In this document: piece after piece, positions 32,556 through 41,093 of the stretch | How the letters are laid out: each line of letters starts with the position of its first letter | How positions within the stretch are numbered: position 1 is the stretch's first letter | NCBI GenBank assembly: GCA_902566945.1 | Contig: CACFKZ010000001.1 | Span: 124,001 to 188,000, forward strand | Direction: 5' to 3' | From: an uncultured Pelagibacteraceae bacterium | Lineage (GTDB): Bacteria > Pseudomonadota > Alphaproteobacteria > Pelagibacterales > Pelagibacteraceae | Length of the DNA: 64,000 bases | Program-made: the position numbers and the translations under genes | Notes under the pieces: generated by a model | The model's input: the letters and a program-made list of their open reading frames with translations, nothing else | What the model was told of the DNA's origin: nothing | Database searches by the model: none

Positions 32556-33680
32556 TTATCTTTGATTCAACAACATTACTTCTCTCACTTCAGCGCCCCT
32601 ATATTTAGATAAAGGTCTAATAAGTTTGTTTGAAGCATGTTGCTCCATGATGTGAGCTGACCAACCAGTTATACGAGACATAACAAATATTGGTGTATAA
32701 AAATCTATATCAATACCCATCATGTAATAAGTTGGGCCACATGGAAAATCTACATTTGGATGAATATTTTTTCGGTTTAGCATTACCTTTTCTAAAATTT
32801 CATACATTCTAGTATATTTTTCTTTCTTCAAAAGCTTTGCAACTTTAAACATATAGTGTTTCATTGTTGGAACTCTTGAGTCTCCTGTTCGGTAAACTCT
32901 GTGCCCAAATCCCATTACCACTTTTTTCTTATTTAATGCATTTTCTATCCAAGCTTTTGCTTTTTCAGGCCTCCCTATTTCTTTCATCATATGCATCACC
33001 GCTTCATTAGCTCCACCATGTAATGGACCTTTTAAAGAGGCTATAGCTCCAGTTATTGCACCATGTAAATCAGATAAGCTGGATGTAATTGTTCTAGCTG
33101 TGAATGTCGAAACGTTGAAACTGTGTTCAGCGTATAAAATTAATGAAATATCAAATGCTCTTACAATTTCTTTATCTGGAACTTTATTAAACATCATCTT
33201 AAAGAAATTTTCTGAAAAAGACAATTTTTTACTTGGAGCTATAATAGACTTTCCTTTTCGTGTTCTGAAATAAGCAGCAACAGCTGTAGGTGTTTTAGCA
33301 AATATTCTCATTGCTTTTCTCATATTAGCTTTTGGAGAATTGTCTTTTGTGTCCTTATCTTCTAATGCCATTAAACTTACACAAGTTCTAATTACGTCCA
33401 TAGGATGAGCGTTACGAGGCATTTTTTTAATATCATTTAATATTTGTTTAGAAAGTTTTCTTTCTGATCTTTCTTGTTTGATAAATTTTTTCAGCTGACT
33501 TTTGTTGGGAAGCTCTCCGTTCAGAACCAAATAGGCAACTTCTTCGAAATCACATTTATCGCAAAGCTCTTGTACTGTGTATCCTCTATAAGTTAAGGCA
33601 CTGAGTTCTGGAACTACATGTGAAATTGTAGTTTCATCAACTACTATACCTAACAAACCTTTTTTAATTTCTTCACTCAT
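32556..33680 (-). CDS. prpC: 2-methylcitrate synthase
   Basis: A 374-aa citrate-synthase-fold enzyme. The His of LHGGANEAVM near residue 220, the His of GFGHRVYR near 258 and the Asp of HPNVDFPCG near 312 are the catalytic His-His-Asp, and the Arg of RPLSKYRG near 358 is conserved. Short length and co-transcription with prpB favour 2-methylcitrate synthase (propionyl-CoA plus oxaloacetate) over the TCA citrate synthase; some members accept both acyl-CoAs. Its start overlaps the prpB stop by 1 nt (TAATG). prpD is not in the window. Confidence 0.86.
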   Translation of the reverse strand: MSEEIKKGLLGIVVDETTISHVVPELSALTYRGYTVQELCDKCDFEEVAYLVLNGELPNKSQLKKFIKQERSERKLSKQILNDIKKMPRNAHPMDVIRTCVSLMALEDKDTKDNSPKANMRKAMRIFAKTPTAVAAYFRTRKGKSIIAPSKKLSFSENFFKMMFNKVPDKEIVRAFDISLILYAEHSFNVSTFTARTITSSLSDLHGAITGAIASLKGPLHGGANEAVMHMMKEIGRPEKAKAWIENALNKKKVVMGFGHRVYRTGDSRVPTMKHYMFKVAKLLKKEKYTRMYEILEKVMLNRKNIHPNVDFPCGPTYYMMGIDIDFYTPIFVMSRITGWSAHIMEQHASNKLIRPLSKYRGAEVREVMLLNQR

Positions 33681-34576
33681 TATTCATGTCCCTCTGTAGA
33701 AAAATCCGTGATTTTCTTATCAGGCGTATTGTATTTCTCATATTCTACTAACTCGTACAACCTTTTTCTAGTCTGCATTTTGTCAATGATATTATTTTGA
33801 TGGCCATCTTTAAATATTGATTTAAGACCTAATTCAACACTCTGCATGGCGAGTCTCTGTGTTGTCACAGGATAAATAACTAAATTATAGCCCAAATTTT
33901 CTAATTGTGATCTATTTAATAATTTAGATTTTCCAAACTCTGTCATGTTAGCTAGTAAATAGCCTTTTGATATTTTTCTGACTTTTTCGAACTCTTTTTC
34001 ATCTTTCATCGCTTCTGGAAAAATCATATCAGCACCAGCATCTTCATAAGATTTAATTCTTTCTAATGTTTTTTCAATCCCTTCTACAGTGTTCGCATCA
34101 GTCCTAACTATAATTAAAAAATTTTTATCTTTTCTAGCATTTACCGACTCTTTAATTTTTTTAATCATTTCATCTTTTGAAATAAGTTCTTTGTTATCTA
34201 AATGTCCACATCTTTTTTCAGCTATCTGATCTTCTATATGACAACCAGCTAAACCTTTTTCCTCAAAGGTAATTATTGTTTTTTTACAATCTTTAAATCC
34301 AGTATCTGCATCTACAATTGTTGGAAGGTCTGTTACTCTAGAAATTTGGTTAGCTCTGTAACTTACTTGATCTAAAGTTGTTAATCCTATGTCTGGTAAT
34401 CCTAGATCGTTAGACATAACACCGCCTGAAATATAAACCCCATCAAATCCAATTTCAGCTATAAGTTTTGCACACAAGGGATTATAAGCACCAGGGAATC
34501 TGAGAAGTTTTTTTGATTGTAAATTTTTTACAAATTCTAATCTTTTTTCAGCACTATTCTTTTTTGTAAAATGCAT
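33680..34576 (-). CDS. prpB: 2-methylisocitrate lyase
   Basis: From ATG 34576 the protein has 298 aa; a TTG two codons upstream is less likely. It is an isocitrate-lyase-superfamily TIM barrel. Key motifs are PGAYNPLCAKL, SGGVMSNDLGLPD, DADTGF for the metal site, and EKRCGHLDNKE carrying the catalytic Cys in the KRCGH form found in methylisocitrate lyases. It splits 2-methylisocitrate into succinate and pyruvate. It is followed by prpC in the same operon, giving the two ends of the methylcitrate cycle. Confidence 0.92.
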   Translation of the reverse strand: MHFTKKNSAEKRLEFVKNLQSKKLLRFPGAYNPLCAKLIAEIGFDGVYISGGVMSNDLGLPDIGLTTLDQVSYRANQISRVTDLPTIVDADTGFKDCKKTIITFEEKGLAGCHIEDQIAEKRCGHLDNKELISKDEMIKKIKESVNARKDKNFLIIVRTDANTVEGIEKTLERIKSYEDAGADMIFPEAMKDEKEFEKVRKISKGYLLANMTEFGKSKLLNRSQLENLGYNLVIYPVTTQRLAMQSVELGLKSIFKDGHQNNIIDKMQTRKRLYELVEYEKYNTPDKKITDFSTEGHE

Positions 34577-34619
34577 CTGCAAAGTTTATATTAAAGAGAG
34601 TAATAAAAATCAAAGGCTA

Positions 34620-35219
34620 TTATTTTATAAGAATAAATATACCAGTTAATACTAGCAAAAGAGCTAAAACGTATTCTATAATTTTTTTTGTTTTAATATC
34701 ACCCACAAATTTTCTTAATCCACTTCCAAAAAGTGCCCAAAGACTAATCGTAGGAAAACATATTACTGCAGCAGTAATAGTAACAAATGCAACCCCTATA
34801 AAAATATTTTCCTCAGTTGGAAAAAAACCAGATGCAACAGTGACTGCAATCGACCAAGCTTTTGGATTAATGAATTGGAACAATGATGCTTCATAAAATC
34901 TTAATGGCCTTCCAGTCTCTTTTTGAACCATAGAAAAAGAACCAATCATTTTCCATCCTAAGTAAAGTAAATAAATAAAGCATAATATTTTCATATAAAA
35001 TTGAATTTGAGGATATATTAAAAATAAATTTGCTAAACCAAAACAGGTGAGCCCGATTTGAAAAATATGCCCTAAAGGAATTCCAATTAAATGTGGTAAC
35101 GTTCTCATGAATCCAAATTTCATGCCTGATGCTGTGAGCATTGCGTTGTTCGGACCAGGGGTAAAAAACATGGTAAAGTAAAAAGCAGATAAGGCAGTAA
35201 ATAAACCAAAACTTATCAT
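34620..35219 (-). CDS. LysE/RhtB-family amino-acid exporter-like protein
   Basis: A 199-aa membrane protein with about six hydrophobic segments. The N-terminal FFTPGPNNAMLTASGMKFGF is the family's GPN motif region, and INPKAWSIAVTV near residue 113 is the second conserved loop. Members export amino acids such as lysine, threonine or homoserine. Its start overlaps the end of the phosphatase gene by 4 nt, so they are co-translated; substrate unknown. Confidence 0.84.
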   Translation of the reverse strand: MISFGLFTALSAFYFTMFFTPGPNNAMLTASGMKFGFMRTLPHLIGIPLGHIFQIGLTCFGLANLFLIYPQIQFYMKILCFIYLLYLGWKMIGSFSMVQKETGRPLRFYEASLFQFINPKAWSIAVTVASGFFPTEENIFIGVAFVTITAAVICFPTISLWALFGSGLRKFVGDIKTKKIIEYVLALLLVLTGIFILIK

Positions 35220-35878
35220 AAATATTTTTCAATGATTTTTTGAAAATTAATGAAGTCACTAATTAATTCGTCATGTTTTATTTCTTTTTCAGATTTTTCT
35301 GTGTATCCACCTTTTACTAAAACAAAAGGTAAGTTTGCATTATAAGCTGAGTTGGAGTCAACTTCACTATCACCTACCATTATACTTTTGCTTAAATCTC
35401 CACCAATAATTTCAATTACATTCGTTAGATGTCTTGGATCAGGTTTGTTAAATTCGAAAGTGTCAGCACCAGCAACGTATTCAAAATATTTGTACAAATT
35501 AATTTTTTTTAAAAGATCAATCGCCAAAACTTCTCTTTTATTTGTACATACACCCATAGATATATTTTTAGATTTAGCCCAATCTAAAAATTCAAAAATA
35601 CCTCTAATTGGTTTGCTTTGGTTATTAATATTTTTTGAGTAGAAATCTATAAATTCATCAACCATTTTCTTTTTAGTTTTTTCGTCTTTAATTTCATTTT
35701 TAAACGACCTTTGCATCATTACCCAGGCGCCTCTACCAGCCAAAGACTTTATTTCAGATAAACTCTTTTGCTTATGACCGTATTTTTTCATCACATGATT
35801 ATGTGCTTCAATTAAATCAGGCGCTGTATCAACTAGTGTACCGTCTAAATCAAAAAGAATTGTATAAATTTGACTCAT
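35216..35878 (-). CDS. gph: HAD-family phosphoglycolate phosphatase-like hydrolase
   Basis: A 220-aa HAD hydrolase. Motif I is FDLDGTLVDTAPDL (nucleophile Asp and acid Asp), motif II the GVCTNKRE Thr near residue 112, and motif IV MVGDSEVDSNSA near 165. A helical cap follows motif I, with LAGRGAWVMMQRSF. Phosphoglycolate phosphatase is the best family match, though other sugar-phosphates are possible. It is the first gene of the minus-strand run gph-lysE-prpB-prpC. Confidence 0.82.
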   Translation of the reverse strand: MSQIYTILFDLDGTLVDTAPDLIEAHNHVMKKYGHKQKSLSEIKSLAGRGAWVMMQRSFKNEIKDEKTKKKMVDEFIDFYSKNINNQSKPIRGIFEFLDWAKSKNISMGVCTNKREVLAIDLLKKINLYKYFEYVAGADTFEFNKPDPRHLTNVIEIIGGDLSKSIMVGDSEVDSNSAYNANLPFVLVKGGYTEKSEKEIKHDELISDFINFQKIIEKYL

Positions 35879-35947
35879 TTTAAAAGTATTAAAAAGAAAT
35901 ATTTTGTGACTTATTTCAGTTACATTATTAATGTAAAGAAATTTTTA

Positions 35948-36592
35948 ATGAATACAAATAATAAATTAAATAAAGCTAATTCTTATAGGCTTTCACAAGA
36001 ATTACTAAGAAATAAAGCTTTGAAGAAAGGTGTAAATTTAATTGCACCAGAAACAATATTTTTATCGAAAGACACTTTATTTGGAAAAAACGTAACTATA
36101 GATCCATATGTTGTAATCGGTCCAAGCGTTAAAATTGGAGACAATTCTCACATCAAATCTTTTAGTCATCTTGAAGGAACCAAAATTGAAAAAAATGTTA
36201 CTGTAGGTCCTTACGCGAGGTTAAGAGAAGGAACTGTTTTGAAAAAAAATACCAAAATTGGAAATTTTGTTGAAACAAAAAAATCCTCAATAAACCAAAA
36301 TTCAAAAGTGAACCATCTTTCGTACATTGGAGATACTTCAATTGGAAAAAATTCAAACATTGGCGCAGGCACAATTACTTGTAATTATGATGGTATTAAA
36401 AAATCCAAAACAAAAATATCAGATAATGTTTTTATAGGTTCTAACTCTTCATTAGTTGCACCGGTTGTTGTAAATAAAAATAGTGTTGTAGGAGCCGGAT
36501 CAGTAATAACGAAAAATGTGAAAAAAAAATCATTAGCGCTTACAAGAGCATTACAAGTTGAAATTAAAAACTACAAAAGGAAAAAAAAGTAA
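35948..36592 (+). CDS. glmU: stand-alone glucosamine-1-phosphate N-acetyltransferase domain (C-terminal half of GlmU)
   Basis: From ATG 35948 the protein has 214 aa and consists of a left-handed beta-helix only. It aligns with the C-terminal half of E. coli GlmU: the Arg of YARLREGT near residue 91, the Lys of NFVETKK near 112, catalytic His123 in VNHLSYIGD, then NIGAGTITCNYDG. The N-terminal uridylyltransferase domain is absent, with gph upstream on the other strand. It would acetylate glucosamine 1-phosphate made from the product of glmS, whose start overlaps its stop by 1 nt. A GT-A partner must exist elsewhere. An ATG at 35870 would enter the divergent gene. Confidence 0.83.
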   Translation: MNTNNKLNKANSYRLSQELLRNKALKKGVNLIAPETIFLSKDTLFGKNVTIDPYVVIGPSVKIGDNSHIKSFSHLEGTKIEKNVTVGPYARLREGTVLKKNTKIGNFVETKKSSINQNSKVNHLSYIGDTSIGKNSNIGAGTITCNYDGIKKSKTKISDNVFIGSNSSLVAPVVVNKNSVVGAGSVITKNVKKKSLALTRALQVEIKNYKRKKK

Positions 36593-38409
36593 TGTGTGGA
36601 ATTATTGGGATTGCAAGCAATAAACCCGTTTCAATTAACATTATCAATTCTCTAAAAAAATTAGAGTATAGAGGGTATGATTCTGCAGGATTAGCGACGT
36701 TAGATAATAACTTAATAGATGAAAAAAAATGCTCTGGAAGGGTTGACGAACTTGAGAAAATTTTATTTAAGAATCCCTCAAACGGTAATATTGGAATAGG
36801 TCATGTGAGATGGGCTACTCATGGAGTTCCTAACATTATTAATGCTCATCCTCATTCATCAGAAGAAGTTTCTGTAGTTCATAATGGAATAATTGAAAAT
36901 TCAGATGAATTAAAGAAAGATTTAGAAGCTCAAGGTTTTAAGTTTAAATCACAAACTGATACTGAAGTTATAACTGTTCTTGTAACCCAGTTTTTAAAAA
37001 ATTCAAAACCTTTAGTTTCAGTTTTTAAAACATTAAAAAAATTAAAAGGTAGTTTTGCATTAGGCATTATTTTTAAAGACTTTTCAAATATCATTATTGG
37101 AGCTAGGAGAGGAAGCCCTCTAGCCGTTGGGTATTCTAAAGAAGAAAATTATTTAGGTTCAGATTCTTACGCTTTAAAAGCTATGACAAATAAAATTTCT
37201 TATTTAGATGATGGTGAATTATGTATCTTGGATAAAGATAATGTTGAGTTTTATGATTTAAATCAAAAAAAAATAAATAAAAAAATTCATACCGTTTCAG
37301 ATGATGAAAACATTTCCGATAAAGGAGACTATAAAAACTTTATGTCCAAAGAAATTTTTGAGCAGCCTACAACAATTAAAAAATGTTTAAATGAATATAC
37401 TGATAGTTTAAAAAAAGATATTAATATTTATAACTTTCCTATTGATCCTAAAAAAATAAATAAAATAGTTTTAATTGGATGTGGTACAGCTTACCATTCA
37501 TGTTTAGTTGCAAAATATTGGTTTGAAGAACTAACTTCTTTAGATGTTGAAATTGATATAGCTTCAGAATTTAGATATAGAAATTTAAAATTTAATTCTA
37601 ACAATCTATATATTTTTGTTTCACAATCTGGTGAAACTGCTGACACAGCAGCCGCACTAGATATATGTAAAAAAAATAAAGTAAAAACTTGCTCAATTGT
37701 TAATGTTGTAGAAAGCACAATTGCAAGAAATTGTGATTGGGTGTTACCAATTCATGCTGGTCCAGAAATAGGTGTGGCTTCCACAAAAGCTTTTCTTGGT
37801 CAATTAATAGTCTTATATATTCTCGCATTAAAGCTTGCTATTACCAGAGAAGATATTGATAAAAAAGATTACAGTAATAATATAAAGAATCTACAAAAAC
37901 TTCCAGAAGCCATTAAGAATACTTTAAAACTTGAGAGTGAAATTCAATTAATGGCCAAAGAATTTTTAGACGCTAAGGGATCAATGTTTTTAGGAAGAGG
38001 GAATTCTTTTCCTGTTGCTCTTGAAGGCGCTCTTAAATTAAAAGAACTTTCTTATTTACACGCTGAGGGATATCCAGCAGGTGAAATGAAACATGGACCT
38101 TTAGCTTTAATTGAGGAAGGTTTACCTGTAATAGTAATAGCACCAAACGATAGATATTATGAAAAAACTTTGTCAAACACTCAAGAAGTTATAGCAAGGG
38201 GAGGAAAGATTATTTTTATTACTGATAATAAAAAAAGATTATTAAGTACAAATATTAGATTTAGGCTGAGAGTACCTCGTATAGATAATTTGTTATCACC
38301 TCTATTACTAACAATCCCGTTACAACTATTAGCTTATCACGTAGCACTGTTGAAAAATTGTGATATTGATAAACCTAGAAATTTAGCTAAATCAGTTACA
38401 GTAGAGTAA
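36592..38409 (+). CDS. glmS: glutamine-fructose-6-phosphate aminotransferase
   Basis: A 605-aa enzyme of normal length. Cys1 follows the initiator in MCGIIGIA as the glutaminase nucleophile; RWATHG near residue 73 is in the glutaminase domain. Two sugar isomerase domains follow, with the fructose-6-phosphate-binding SQSGETADT near 345 and the C-terminal DKPRNLAKSVTVE. It makes glucosamine 6-phosphate for cell-wall and LPS precursors. It is in an operon behind the GlmU acetyltransferase domain (TAATG overlap). Confidence 0.95.
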   Translation: MCGIIGIASNKPVSINIINSLKKLEYRGYDSAGLATLDNNLIDEKKCSGRVDELEKILFKNPSNGNIGIGHVRWATHGVPNIINAHPHSSEEVSVVHNGIIENSDELKKDLEAQGFKFKSQTDTEVITVLVTQFLKNSKPLVSVFKTLKKLKGSFALGIIFKDFSNIIIGARRGSPLAVGYSKEENYLGSDSYALKAMTNKISYLDDGELCILDKDNVEFYDLNQKKINKKIHTVSDDENISDKGDYKNFMSKEIFEQPTTIKKCLNEYTDSLKKDINIYNFPIDPKKINKIVLIGCGTAYHSCLVAKYWFEELTSLDVEIDIASEFRYRNLKFNSNNLYIFVSQSGETADTAAALDICKKNKVKTCSIVNVVESTIARNCDWVLPIHAGPEIGVASTKAFLGQLIVLYILALKLAITREDIDKKDYSNNIKNLQKLPEAIKNTLKLESEIQLMAKEFLDAKGSMFLGRGNSFPVALEGALKLKELSYLHAEGYPAGEMKHGPLALIEEGLPVIVIAPNDRYYEKTLSNTQEVIARGGKIIFITDNKKRLLSTNIRFRLRVPRIDNLLSPLLLTIPLQLLAYHVALLKNCDIDKPRNLAKSVTVE

Positions 38410-38429
38410 AATAGAACTATAAAAAATAA

Positions 38430-38843
38430 ATGATTAAAAAATATAAGGCGATGGTATTATCTTGTATAGATCCTAGATTTCAGTCAATAGTTTATAATTA
38501 TTTAAAAAAAAAGAAGTTAAATGGAAAATATAGCTCTTTTACAATAGCGGGTTCAGCTATTGGTGTTACTGATCCAAAGTTTAGAAAATGGCATAAAACA
38601 TTTTGGGATAATCTTGAAACTTCCATAAAGCTACATAAAATTAAAAAATTAATAGTTATCAACCATCGTGATTGTGGTGCTGCAAAAATTTTAAATGGAA
38701 AAAAAACTTTTGATAATTTTCATGAAACTAAGATTCATAAAAGTTCTTTCACTAAAATAAAAAAAAGATTTAAAAACAAATATCCAAATTTAAATATTGA
38801 AACTATTCTAATCAGTCTAAACAAAACAGTTGAAAAATTTTGA
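38430..38843 (+). CDS. small beta-carbonic-anhydrase-like protein
   Basis: A 137-aa protein with the beta-carbonic-anhydrase zinc set: Cys12, Asp14 and Arg16 in SCIDPRF, and His79 and Cys82 in INHRDCGAAK. It is shorter than usual beta-carbonic anhydrases (about 190-220 aa) and lacks their C-terminal helices. It may be a carbonic anhydrase or a related zinc protein of unknown activity. It follows glmS by 20 bp on the same strand. Confidence 0.7.
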   Translation: MIKKYKAMVLSCIDPRFQSIVYNYLKKKKLNGKYSSFTIAGSAIGVTDPKFRKWHKTFWDNLETSIKLHKIKKLIVINHRDCGAAKILNGKKTFDNFHETKIHKSSFTKIKKRFKNKYPNLNIETILISLNKTVEKF

Positions 38844-38881
38844 TAAATCGCACTATTTAGACTAATTATTTAAATTCTTAC

Positions 38882-38910
38882 TTGGAAAAATTGTAATTGC
38901 GATATATATA
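38882..38910 (+). promoter_or_regulatory. candidate promoter for class II DAHP synthase
   Basis: TTGGAA (38882-38887), a 17-nt spacer and TATATA (38905-38910) lie just upstream of the DAHP synthase start. The leader would be very short. The match is moderate. Confidence 0.38.
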
Positions 38911-38925
38911 TACCATCAGTTGTAT

Positions 38926-40302
38926 ATGAAAAAATGGAATTTAAATAGTTGGACTAAATTCCCTGCTAAACATTTACCTGTTTATCAGGATAAGAAGGAG
39001 CTTGAGTTAGTTTTAAGTAAAATTAAAAAATACCCGCCCCTTGTTTTTGCAGGAGAATCTAGATCTTTAAAAAAAGCTCTAGCAGAAGTAGCTGAAGGAA
39101 AAGCATTTTTGCTACAAGGTGGAGATTGTGCTGAAAGTTTTGCTGAATTTCACCCAGATAATATTAGAGATACATTTAAAGTTCTCTTACAAATGTCTCT
39201 AGTTCTTACAGCGTCAGCTTCAATGCCAGTAGTAAAAGTTGGTAGAATTGCAGGGCAATTTTCTAAACCAAGAAGTGCACCTAATGAGAAAAAAGATGGT
39301 AAGGAATTACCAAGTTATTTGGGAGATAACATTAATGGAATGGAATTTACAGAAAAAGCTAGAATACCTGATGCTAAAAGATTATTTAGAGCTTACTCTC
39401 AGTCTGCATCAACTTTAAATTTATTAAGAGCTTTTTCACAGGGAGGTTTTGCAGACTTAAGACAAGTACATTTATGGAATTTGGGATTTATCAAAGATAA
39501 GACTAAAGGAAAGTATAAAGAAATAGAGGACAAGATCAGTGATGCTCTTGCTTTTATGGAAGCATGTGGAATTAATTCTGACAATAATAGAAGATTAAGA
39601 TCTGTTAATTTTTATACATCTCATGAGGCTTTACTTCTTCCTTTTGAAGAATCTATGACTAGAGTTGACTCAACTACAGGTGAATACCATGATACCTCTG
39701 CACATTTTGTTTGGATAGGAGATAGAACAAGACAACCTGATGGAGCACATGTAGAGTTTTGTAGAGGGATTAAAAATCCTATTGGGCTAAAATGTGGACC
39801 AACTTTAAAACCAGAGGAACTCGTAAATCTTTGCAATATTTTAAATCCAGATAATGAACCAGGAAGGTTGACATTGATTTCAAGATTTGGTGCAGATAAT
39901 GTAGAAAAATATTTACCGAAATTAATCAAAGCGATTAAAAAAGAAGGTTTAAAAGTGATTTGGTCCTGTGATCCTATGCACGGAAATACCATTAAAGCAG
40001 CAACAGGATTTAAAACAAGAACTTTTGAAAGCGTACTTAAAGAAGTTAAAAATTTCTTCGCAGTCAGCCAATCAGAGGGCAGCTATGCAGGGGGTCTACA
40101 TGTTGAGATGACTGGTCAAGATGTGACAGAGTGTACTGGCGGGGCTCAAAAAATATCTGAGAACGATTTATCAAACAGATACAGAACTCATTGTGATCCA
40201 AGATTAAATGCAGATCAAGCTTTAGAATTAGCTTTCTTAATTTCTGAGGAAATCAAGAAAAATTCAAAAATATCAAACAAAATTATTCAAGCCGCGTCTT
40301 AA
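38926..40302 (+). CDS. 3-deoxy-7-phosphoheptulonate synthase, class II
   Basis: The ATG at 38926 gives 458 aa; a TTG two codons upstream is less likely. It is a plant-type (class II) DAHP synthase: [14 protein letters not shown] at the N-terminus, [14 protein letters not shown] near residue 65 with a metal-binding Cys, [14 protein letters not shown] near 105, and a C-terminal CDPMHGNT and GGLHVEMTG, with further metal ligands. It joins phosphoenolpyruvate and erythrose 4-phosphate to start aromatic amino acid synthesis. No class I enzyme is seen in the window. The gene ends inside a 13-bp inverted repeat. Confidence 0.93.
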   Translation: MKKWNLNSWTKFPAKHLPVYQDKKELELVLSKIKKYPPLVFAGESRSLKKALAEVAEGKAFLLQGGDCAESFAEFHPDNIRDTFKVLLQMSLVLTASASMPVVKVGRIAGQFSKPRSAPNEKKDGKELPSYLGDNINGMEFTEKARIPDAKRLFRAYSQSASTLNLLRAFSQGGFADLRQVHLWNLGFIKDKTKGKYKEIEDKISDALAFMEACGINSDNNRRLRSVNFYTSHEALLLPFEESMTRVDSTTGEYHDTSAHFVWIGDRTRQPDGAHVEFCRGIKNPIGLKCGPTLKPEELVNLCNILNPDNEPGRLTLISRFGADNVEKYLPKLIKAIKKEGLKVIWSCDPMHGNTIKAATGFKTRTFESVLKEVKNFFAVSQSEGSYAGGLHVEMTGQDVTECTGGAQKISENDLSNRYRTHCDPRLNADQALELAFLISEEIKKNSKISNKIIQAAS

Positions 40303-40324
40303 TAATTATTGTAATTATTAAGAC
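40296..40324 (+). repeat. perfect 13-bp inverted repeat spanning the DAHP synthase stop codon
   Basis: GTCTTAATAATTA (40296-40308) and TAATTATTAAGAC (40312-40324) are exact reverse complements around a TTG loop, and the stop codon (40300-40302) lies inside the first arm. The RNA would form a long AT-rich hairpin. No U-run follows, so it is an untypical terminator, but a 3'-stabilising or intrinsic terminator-like function is possible. Confidence 0.55.
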
Positions 40325-40355
40325 CAAACCTTAAAAGAGAGGTAAGGTACTAATT

Positions 40356-41093
40356 ATGGATGTAAAAAAAAGAGCTAAAATCATAACTGAATGGATAAAT
40401 AACTATTGCGATTCGTCATCGTACAAACCTAAAGCATTAGTTGTTGGGATTTCAGGAGGAATTGACTCTTCAGTTGTTAGTACTTTATGTGCAAATACTG
40501 GTAAAAAAACAATTGTGTTAACAATGCCAATCAAACAAATTAAGTCACAACATGACTTAAGCCTTTCACATGCTAAGTGGTTAAAACAAAAGTATAATAA
40601 TGTTGAGCATCACTTATTAGAAATGGATAAAATATTTACCTCTTTTTCTCAAGTTTTGAATAAATTTGATAATGAGCATGGATATGCAAATTCTAGAGCA
40701 AGATTAAGAATGGCAACATTATATCAAGTAGCAGCAGCTAACAGTGGAATAGTTGTTGGTACGGGTAATAAAGTTGAGGACTTTGGCGTTGGTTTTTATA
40801 CTAAATATGGAGATGGTGGAGTTGATATTTCACCAATAGCTGACTGCACTAAAACACAAGTTTGGGAACTCGGAAAACATTTGGGAGTATCAGAAGATAT
40901 TATAAATACTCCTCCGACAGATGGTTTATGGGATGATGGAAGAAACGATGTTCAACAACTTGGCATGAGCTATGAGGATCTTGAGAAAGCGATGGTAAAT
41001 AAGAATGATCCAAACTACCAAAAATATTTAGAAATTAGAGAAAAAAATTTACACAAAATGAACCCTATACCTGTTTGCAAATTTAATGAGTAA
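40356..41093 (+). CDS. nadE: NAD synthetase
   Basis: A 245-aa ammonia-dependent NAD synthetase: VGISGGIDSSVVSTL near residue 30 is the PP-loop (SGGxDS), and GTGNKVEDFGVGFYTKYGDGGVD near 140 is the deamido-NAD and ATP-site signature. There is no glutaminase domain, so ammonia would be the amino donor. The Shine-Dalgarno-like GAGAGGTAAGG lies 10-20 bp upstream. Its end overlaps the cysS start by 8 nt. Confidence 0.93.
   Translation: MDVKKRAKIITEWINNYCDSSSYKPKALVVGISGGIDSSVVSTLCANTGKKTIVLTMPIKQIKSQHDLSLSHAKWLKQKYNNVEHHLLEMDKIFTSFSQVLNKFDNEHGYANSRARLRMATLYQVAAANSGIVVGTGNKVEDFGVGFYTKYGDGGVDISPIADCTKTQVWELGKHLGVSEDIINTPPTDGLWDDGRNDVQQLGMSYEDLEKAMVNKNDPNYQKYLEIREKNLHKMNPIPVCKFNE

Noticed and set aside
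32556-33680. Reading the citrate-synthase-fold gene as the TCA citrate synthase
   Set aside because: Length of 374 aa and coupling to a KRCGH-type methylisocitrate lyase favour PrpC, although dual activity cannot be excluded.
35870-35947. N-terminal extension of the GlmU acetyltransferase from ATG 35870
   Set aside because: It would overlap the divergent gph start and adds residues with no match to GlmU; ATG 35948 begins at the linker helix.
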